Positions 57,449-64,000 of a DNA stretch of 64,000 nucleotides are shown here, piece after piece. The translations under genes were made by a program, and so were the position numbers. The notes under the pieces were generated by a model. That model saw only the letters and a list, made by a program, of their open reading frames with translations, searched no databases and was not told the origin of the DNA. The stretch is from Cryptomeria japonica (lineage: Eukaryota > Streptophyta > Pinopsida > Cupressales > Cupressaceae), in NCBI RefSeq assembly GCF_030272615.1, contig NC_081412.1, positions 342,543,870 through 342,607,869 of the forward strand. Reading direction: 5' to 3'. Numbering within the stretch: the first letter of the stretch is position 1; every line of letters starts with the position of its first letter.

Positions 57449-58350
57449 ATGACAACTAAATTTTTTCAGGAAGGATAGTCCAAAACTTAATGGAACTAAC
57501 TATGGTATATGGAAGATCAAAATGGAAACACATCAGAATTGCATTGGAAGAGACATATGGGAAGTTACAAAGAATGGCTAGTTTGGTCCTACACCGAATC
57601 AACCTAATCCACCAATATTGGGTAAAGATCAAGAGAATGATTGCAAAGCAAGAGAAGCACTTTTGAGCACATTGTCAGATCAACAAATCATGGGATTATC
57701 AGACCGATCTATTGCTAAATCTATTTGAGATAAATTGGAGACATTGAATGAAGGAGATACCACTGTTAAAATTGCAAAACTAGAATGCTTCTGGGTCAGG
57801 TATGAAAATGTAAAAATAGAAGAAGATGAAAGAATTTTTTCTTTTATGGAAAGGGTTAATGAAATTGTTTTAGGAATACAACATTGTGGAGGATCCTTAA
57901 GTGAAGATGAAATTGTTTCTAAAGTTTTAAGATCTTTGCTACCAACATATAAAATGAAAGTAACTGCTATTAATGAGTTGAGAACAATGCCTAATGCATC
58001 AATATCTAGAGATACCTTGGTTGGAAAACTTTCAGCATTTGAGCTTGAGGAATTTGGTCCTGTTGCTACAATTAAGACATATTTAGCTTTCAAAGCATTA
58101 TCATCTGGAGCATCTTCATCATCTGAAAAATCTGATTGGAAAGAACTTTATGCAAAATAACTTTAAGATATCAGGAGGGAAAATGAAGAATTGGAAGAAC
58201 TTGAAGCACTATTTGCAAGGAAAATGCCTAAAGGTCCTATTGGAAGTAAGTATGAAGGTAAAGCACCATTTAAATGTTTTAACTGCAATAAAGTTGGTCA
58301 TATAGAATCTAGATGTCCTGATGCCAAAGCAATAAAAATACCAGAACACT
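57449..58350 (+). pseudogene. Copia-C gag, broken
   Basis: From the leader ATG at 57449 the frame shifts early. Then come P-K-L-N-G-T-N-Y-G-I-W-K and a 141-codon open piece (57735-58160) with the conserved gag middle (I-A-K-L-E-C-F-W, R-V-N-E-I-V-L, I-V-S-K-V-L-R-S-L-L-P, F-E-L-E-E-F-G). The CCHC knuckle C-F-N-C-N-K-V-G-H-I-E-S-R-C lies at about 58275-58320. Shortly after, at about 58335-58350, the sequence jumps to the pre-integrase region. Confidence 0.87.
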
Positions 58351-59700
58351 GACAACGTTTACTATGTTGAAGGTTTGAAGCATAATCTTTTGAGTGTTGG
58401 TCAATTAGTTGAAAAGGGATTTTAGTTACAATTCAAGAACGGTAAATGCAAAATCATGAATATAACTGGATTGGAGATTGCAATCGGTAATCAAACTAGA
58501 GGTAATATCTTTCATTTGAATAATTGTGAAAAGAGATGCTTGATTGCACATATTGATGAAAGTTGGTTATGGCATAAAAGACTTTGTCATGTGAATTTTG
58601 ATTGCATTGTAAAGATTAGTTCAACTAAGGCAGTAAGGGATTTAACTAAGAAAGTAAAACCTCATAACCCGGTATGTAAGGAATGTCAAATGGGAAAGCA
58701 AGTTAGAACAACTTTTAAGAGTATTTATGAGAAATCCAATAATGTTCTTGATTTAATTCATACTGACTTGTGTGGTCCGGCAAGAACAAGAAGTCTAAAA
58801 GGAGATAGATACTTTATGCTAATTATTGATAATTATTGTAGAATGTGTTGGGTTACTTTTCTCAGGGAGAAATCATAAGATTTTGGAAAATTCAAGTTAT
58901 TCAAGGCAATGGTAGAGAATGAATCCGATAAGAAAATCAAATGTTTGAGATCAGATCAAGGAGGTGAATTTACATCTAAGGAATTTAATACATTCTATGA
59001 AGTGAATGGAATCAAAAGACAACTATCAGCACCTCGGACACCTCAGCAGAATGGAATTGTGGAAAGGAAGAACAAAACTATTCTGGATGCAGCTATAAGA
59101 ATGATATTGGAAGAAAATCTACCTCATGTGTATTGGAGAGAAGTAGTGAATACAATGGTTTACACTTTCAACATAGTTCACATCAAAGGTGAAACCGGTA
59201 AGACCCCTTATGAACTATGGTTAAGTAATACTCCTACTCTTAAATATTTCAGAATATCTAGAAGAAAATCTTATATTAGGAGATATGAGTATATTGGTAA
59301 ATTTGATCCTAGAAGTGATGAAGGAATATTTCTTTGTTATTCATCTAAGAGCAAGGCATATAGATGTTTTAATAAAAGATTGCAGAAGATCATTGAGAGT
59401 GCTAATGTGAAGATAGATGAAAACTTTAGAGAAAATTCAAGGAATGTAGATTCTGAACCGACAGTTGAGATGATCATAAATGAACCAATACAGAGTGCAC
59501 TGGTACAGAATGTGGATCCAGTCACACCGGCATCATCAAAGAATTCCATAGTGATTGAAGAACAACAACAAGTAAACAAACCCAAGTATGTAAGACTGAA
59601 TCACTCTAAAAGTCCGATAATTGGGAATAAGTATCAAGGTGTTATGACAAGAGGAGGACTGGAAAATGAAGAGGTATGCTTAATTTATCAAATTGAACCA
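58351..59700 (+). pseudogene. Copia-C integrase
   Basis: It begins with D-N-V-Y-Y-V-E-G-L-K-H-N-L-L-S-V-G-Q. The 58456-58878 frame carries W-H-K-R-L-C-H-V-N-F, C-K-E-C and H-T-D-L-C-G-P (first Asp). After one stop, the 58909-60168 frame has R-S-D-Q-G-G-E-F (second Asp), N-G-I-V-E-R-K-N (Glu), K-T-P-Y-E-L-W and a spacer to RT. All three catalytic acidic residues are kept. The single stop at about 58877 (a Ser-TAA-like change) splits the domain. Confidence 0.88.
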
Positions 59701-60702
59701 GCATCTGTTATTGGAGTTTGTGAAGATAAATTTTGGATAAAAGCTATGGAAGATGAATTAGAACAAATTGAAAAGAACAATACATGGACATTAGTTCCCC
59801 GGCCTAAAGACAAAAATGTAATTGGAACTAAATGGGTATTTAGAAATAAACTTAATGAAGATGGTAAGGTAATCATAAACAAAGCAAGATTAGTGTGTAA
59901 AGGATATTCACAGAAAGAGGGAATTGACTACAATGAAACCTTTGCATCGGTAGCTAGAATTGAGGCAGTCAGGTTATTTCTGGCATTTGCAGCACATAAG
60001 AACTACAAAGTATATCAAATGGATGTAAAATGTGCATTTCTGAATGGTGATCTTGAAGAGGAAGTTTACATTGAACAACTTGATGGATTTTCATTGACAA
60101 ATAATGAAGATATGGTTTGCAGATTAAGGAAAACTTTGTATGGATTGAAGCAAGCTCCTAGAGCTTAGTATGCTAGATTGGACAAATATCTTTTGAAGCT
60201 TGGTTACACTAAAGGTAATGCTGATAGCAACTTATATTTCAAAGTGACTAATGAAGACATCTTGGTTATTGAAGTTTTTGTTGATGATATCATTTTTGGA
60301 GGAGAAGATGGATTGTGTAGAGACTTTGCTAATAAGATGCATGATGAATTTGAAATGTCTATGATTGGGGAGATAAAATTCTTTTTAGGATTGCAAATTT
60401 CACAGACTGATAAAGGTATATTCATATGTCAAACAAAGTACTTGAAGGAACTACTGAAGAAATTCGGTATGGAAAACTCTAAGCCGATAAGTACTCCTAT
60501 GACTACAACTGATAAATTGACATTGAAGGATGATTCAACTCCTATTAATCCGCCAAGATACAAATCTATGATTGAAGGTTTACTGTATTTGACACAAATA
60601 AGACCTGATATAATGAATGCAGTATGTATTGTTTCAAGATTTCAGAGTAATCCTAAAGAAAATCATGAATCAGCAGTGAAAAGGATTTTCCAATATCTAT
60701 AA
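59701..60702 (+). pseudogene. Copia-C reverse transcriptase, nearly intact
   Basis: One frame from W-I-K-A-M-E-D-E-L through [22 protein letters not shown] and G-L-K-Q-A-P-R-A. It is broken only by TAG at 60166 where Trp (TGG) is expected, then continues in the same frame (60178-60702) with the active site V-F-V-D-D-I-I-F-G-G and F-F-L-G-L-Q-I. The G-to-A change at the Trp codon is typical of deaminated methylated C on the other strand. Confidence 0.9.
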
Positions 60703-61229
60703 GGCACAACAAATCTTGGTTTATGGTATCCTAAAGATGAAAATTTTGATTTGTGTGCATACATTGATGCAAATTGGATAGGAGATGTAGATGACAGAAA
60801 GAGCACCACTGGCAGAGCATTCTTTCTTGGTAGCCGATTGATTTCATGGTTGAGCAAGAAACAGAGTTGTACATCATTATCAATAGGATAATCAGAAAAT
60901 GTTGCATCAACAATTAATTGTACTCAGGTATTATGGATTAAGCAAATGTTGAAGGATATAAAGGTAAAATGCAAAGAACCTATAATCATTTATTGTGATA
61001 ATTGAATAGCAATTGATATATCAAAGAATCCAGTATTTCACTCTAAGACTAAACATGTTTCTATCAAATATAATTTTCTGAAAGAGAATGTTGAAGCAAA
61101 AGAATCAGATTGGTTTATGTGAATACTAAAGAGCAGATTGCAGATATCTTTACTAAGCCTTTGCCTAAGGAAACTTTTGAATATCTCAGAGAGAAGCTTG
61201 GGGTAATACCCTCACCAGTAGAGACTTAG
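60703..61229 (+). pseudogene. Copia-C RNase H, broken
   Basis: Reads G-L-W-Y-P-K-D, Y-I-D-A-N-W-I-G-D with the catalytic Asp, D-D-R-K-S-T-T-G, an altered region where the Glu should be (S-E-N-V-A), Y-C-D-N, and the C-terminal K-H-V-S-I-K-Y-N-F. After a frameshift it ends T-K-P-L-P-K-E-T-F-E-Y-L-R-E-K-L-G-V with the stop at 61227. Confidence 0.87.
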
Positions 61230-61613
61230 ATAGTTGACGATAGGAATCAAAATGACAAAAATTAACAGAAAAACCTTTTTTCTGGCTTTGATGGAGGAGA
61301 GCTACTTCTCAAGGGGAGTAGTTGGTTATAACAATTGGTTATTGTAATTGGTTATATAAGTTGGTTGTATGTTCTGGTATTTTTATTGCTTTGGCATTTG
61401 GTGTCAAAGGGGTGAGATATCTATGGAAAAACCTTGTATTTAGGAAACATTATCCTAGGGGGAGAGGCTATTCATTGGGGGAGAAATATATACTCTCTAC
61501 ATTTGTATTTTGATTTTTGGTGTTGATCTATTATGGAGATTGTTGGTTTTTGGTTTTTGGCATTCTGTTTTTTTGGTACTTAGATGTTTTTCCATCTAGT
61601 GTTGCCATCAATG

Positions 61614-61627
61614 CCAAAGGGGGAGAT
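61614..61627 (+). promoter_or_regulatory. Copia-C polypurine tract
   Basis: CCAAAGGGGGAGAT directly before the 3' LTR. About 385 bp of non-coding sequence (61230-61613) separates it from RNase H. Confidence 0.85.
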
Positions 61628-62703
61628 TGTTGGCATTATGGATGTGTTGCATTAGTTTTGTCATTGATGTCAACACTTATCCTTCTGGAGATCTTTGGTT
61701 ATGTTGAACCAGCACATTGTGTTCACCAACATGTTCAGTGACTTATGCATAGTCACCGGTATATTGTTCACTGACATGTTATATTGTTCACTGACAAAGT
61801 GGATGACTTGTTATCATCTGGAGATCACTTGTTTATGTCGAAGACATGGTTTGGATACTTGGTTTTGGCATTTTGGTTATTGGTCTAATTAGGTTGACAT
61901 ATTTGCTACTATCGACAAATTGGTCTAGGTTATGGACTGGTATGCATTATCTATTCCAGATCAGCACGACACGTTATGGAGATGATTTATTGATTGGACA
62001 TTGTTGTAAATGTATTGAGCTGACATGATGCATCACATCTTGACTTATTTGTAATTGATTTAATTGTAATATTCTTAGTAAGCCGACCTAAACATTTGGT
62101 CTTACGTTTTGGTATATATGTAAGATCTCATTTGTGAGATGATATGTGATATGTAAGGTTATGGTATTGTAACATGGTATGTGAGAATATGAAAGATCAT
62201 ATGAGAAGACCATAGAGAAGGTTCATGGAAGGTTTGAAGGAGATTAATCAGAGCTTAACCGGTACTGAATCCAACATTAGAGATGCTATTTTGAGCAGTA
62301 CATTATCATTGGATTTAACCATCCAATTGTAGTCAATGTGACTCCTATTTTGTGATTGAGCAATGAGCTCTAGGCGGTTGGACTTTCTGCATGTGCAGAC
62401 CCCATTTGTATACACATACTATCTGTAGTAGTATCATTTGATTGTGGGTAAGGTTTCCCACCCTTGTTTTTCCCCTTACATGGTTTCCACATTAAAATCT
62501 CTGTGTTATGAGTTGTGGATGTTGTTTCTCTTTCTGTTTTATGCTTTAAGTTTCACCGATATTAATATTAACTGCTAATCTGTCAATCCACATTAAGTTT
62601 GGTTTACCAGTATTAAGTATCATGTTTGATTAAGTTATATTTGGGTTGAAATTAATAGACAACTGATTCACCCTCCCTCTCAGTTGCCTTCGAGGTCCTA
62701 ATA
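61628..62703 (+). repeat. Copia-C 3' LTR (1,076 bp)
   Basis: It matches the 5' LTR and contains a short tandem repeat of ATATTGTTCACTGACA (61759-61798) that accounts for the 19-bp length difference. It ends CCTAATA (CA changed to TA) followed by the duplicated GAGTT. Confidence 0.92.
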
Positions 62704-62708
62704 GAGTT

Positions 62709-63070
62709 TCTAACAACTATTTAGCTATTACAATTGACAACCAATGAGGTTAAAACACGTCATCTATGGGTCCAAGATCACGTTATAGAAGGGTGAACAT
62801 TATCTTGCACATTTGGCTAATCAAGAAATAGAACATCAAACCTATCCTTTGATCCTTTGTTTAGTGTGTCATTTACGGGCTCTGTTTCTTGCGACCTTGC
62901 AAAATTATCTCCATTGAGCTATGTCATTTACTTGTGTAAACATGAGAAGAAGCTATGCCATTGATTCATTTGGATATGACCTTCATTTAAGTATATGACT
63001 CAACAAGGCCTTCACGGGAACCACTAGCCCACTACCTAAGTTACTAACATGTGGCTTGATATCATTTATC
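62709..63070. other. Spacer between two copia elements
   Basis: No gene seen. Its right end (GCTTGATATCATTT, 63050-63064) resembles a decayed PBS complement, GCTCTGATACCAATT. Confidence 0.4.
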
Positions 63071-64000
63071 TGTAGGTCCTGGGGACAACTGAGAGGGGGG
63101 GGGGGTGAATCAGTTGTCTAATAAATTCAAACCAAAATCTTATTAACCAACTTAATGCTTAATACCGGTAAGACAGTTAATTGTGCCGGTAAATAGTGTT
63201 AACAAGAAATGCAGTACCGGTAAGAATTAATTCATGAAACATAAGCACAAAGTCAACCATAACACATGACACAAATATTTGTACGTGGAAACCCTATAAG
63301 GGGAAAAACCATGGTGGGAAACCTTACCCACAATCAGATGATACTACTGTAGATAGTAAGTGTACAAGAGGGGTCTACACATGCAGAAAGGCCAACAACC
63401 TAGAGCTCACTGCTCAAACACAAATGGGAGTCACACTGACTATAGTTGGATGGTTAAATCCAATGAGAATGTACTGCACAAAATAGCATCTTCATATGCT
63501 GGATTCAGTACCGGTGTAATGCTGATATGCTTCTACAAAAACATAGCTTCACCTTCAAATGATGTCTTCGTGTATACCTCTGCTTAATCTCGCATATACC
63601 TTCTTACAATTCTTTTTCCGCATTCCACACCTGATCTTACAAATAAGATCTTACATTTATACCATACCCTAAGACCAATTTTAGTAGGTCGGCTCTACAA
63701 GATATTATAATAAAACATTTTACAAATAATACAATATCCGATGCAATAACCAATTGAACATGTCGGCTTAATGCTTTTATAACAATGATAAATCATCTCC
63801 ATAGCATGCCATGCTGATCTGGAAAAGATAAACCTACTGGTGTAACCCTAGATAACCTGGACCTATTTGCCGGTAAAAGAAAATATGTAAATAAGAATAT
63901 ACCAATGATATTACTTCAAGGAAAAGTGTCCACATGATGTCTTCGACATTACCACGTGTCTTCCATGTCATTGCAGGTACCGATGAACATTATATCCTGC
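63071..64000 (-). repeat. Copia LTR, minus strand, cut by the window end
   Basis: Starts TGTAGGTCCTGGGGACAACTGAGAGG on the plus strand, followed by a run of 10 or more G and GTGAATCAGTTGTCTA. It also has the TGGAAACCC...GGGGAAAAACCATGGTGGG core (63285-63318) and many ACCGGTA motifs. It is related to the Copia-C LTR in reverse. The far end is outside the window. Confidence 0.8.

Larger units (their letters stand above)
56335..62703 (+). mobile_element. Copia-C: complete Ty1/copia element, plus strand, lacking the protease
   Basis: LTRs 56335-57391 and 61628-62703, exact duplication GAGTT (56330-56334, 62704-62708), a perfect PBS and a PPT. Gag, integrase, RT and RNase H follow in copia order, but the protease is deleted between the zinc knuckle and the pre-integrase region. 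About eight stops or shifts interrupt the frame. It is well preserved compared with Copia-A, B and D. Confidence 0.95.

Overview
The window is repeat-dense, AT-rich plant nuclear DNA made of nested, mostly decayed retrotransposons. I found no host gene, tRNA, rRNA or CRISPR array. A plant origin follows from the element types: copia elements primed by initiator-Met-tRNA-like sites (TGGTATCAGAGC and variants), a chromodomain gypsy element, Tat-type gypsy elements, an L1-type LINE whose ORF1 carries a DUF4283-like domain, and a plant mobile domain (PMD) protein. The nesting suggests a large-genome plant such as a gymnosperm, but that is inference.

Layout. 1-6900: 3' end of a Tat-type gypsy element (+), with an antisense, broken PMD gene downstream that keeps a TATA box and a splice donor. 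6900-11490: no convincing gene. 11490-23601: a 5'-truncated copia (Copia-A, +) carrying a solo LTR in its integrase (TSD AAAGG) and a 6.85-kb LINE in its 3' LTR (TSD ATGTGTTTATG). 23602-34461: an older minus-strand copia (Copia-B; gag and 5' LTR only), whose LTR is split by a complete minus-strand gypsy chromovirus (25201-33919, TSD ATACA), which itself holds a copia solo LTR (TSD TATTC). 36117-51625: a minus-strand copia (Copia-D) interrupted by a plus-strand element (39589-47358, TSD ACAAG). 53324-55965: a long unrecognised pseudogene (-). 56335-62703: a near-complete copia (Copia-C, +, TSD GAGTT). 63071-64000: part of another copia LTR (-).

The most interesting object is the element at 39589-47358. 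It has two LTRs that differ at only about 2-3% of sites by eye, a PBS, a PPT and a perfect TSD. It encodes an intact 625-codon Gag, then a single in-frame UAG, then a 513-codon protease-like frame ending in an arginine-rich stretch and an acidic tail. It has no reverse transcriptase, RNase H or integrase, so it looks like a young, non-autonomous Gag-encoding element that depends on enzymes from a relative. Other points of note are the antisense PMD gene, an intact third ORF in the LINE, the unrecognised 880-codon pseudogene, and a sequence core shared by all eight copia LTR regions.

Boundaries were placed by matching LTR pairs, TG...CA ends and target-site duplications by eye. Protein assignments come from motifs in translated frames, without database searches.
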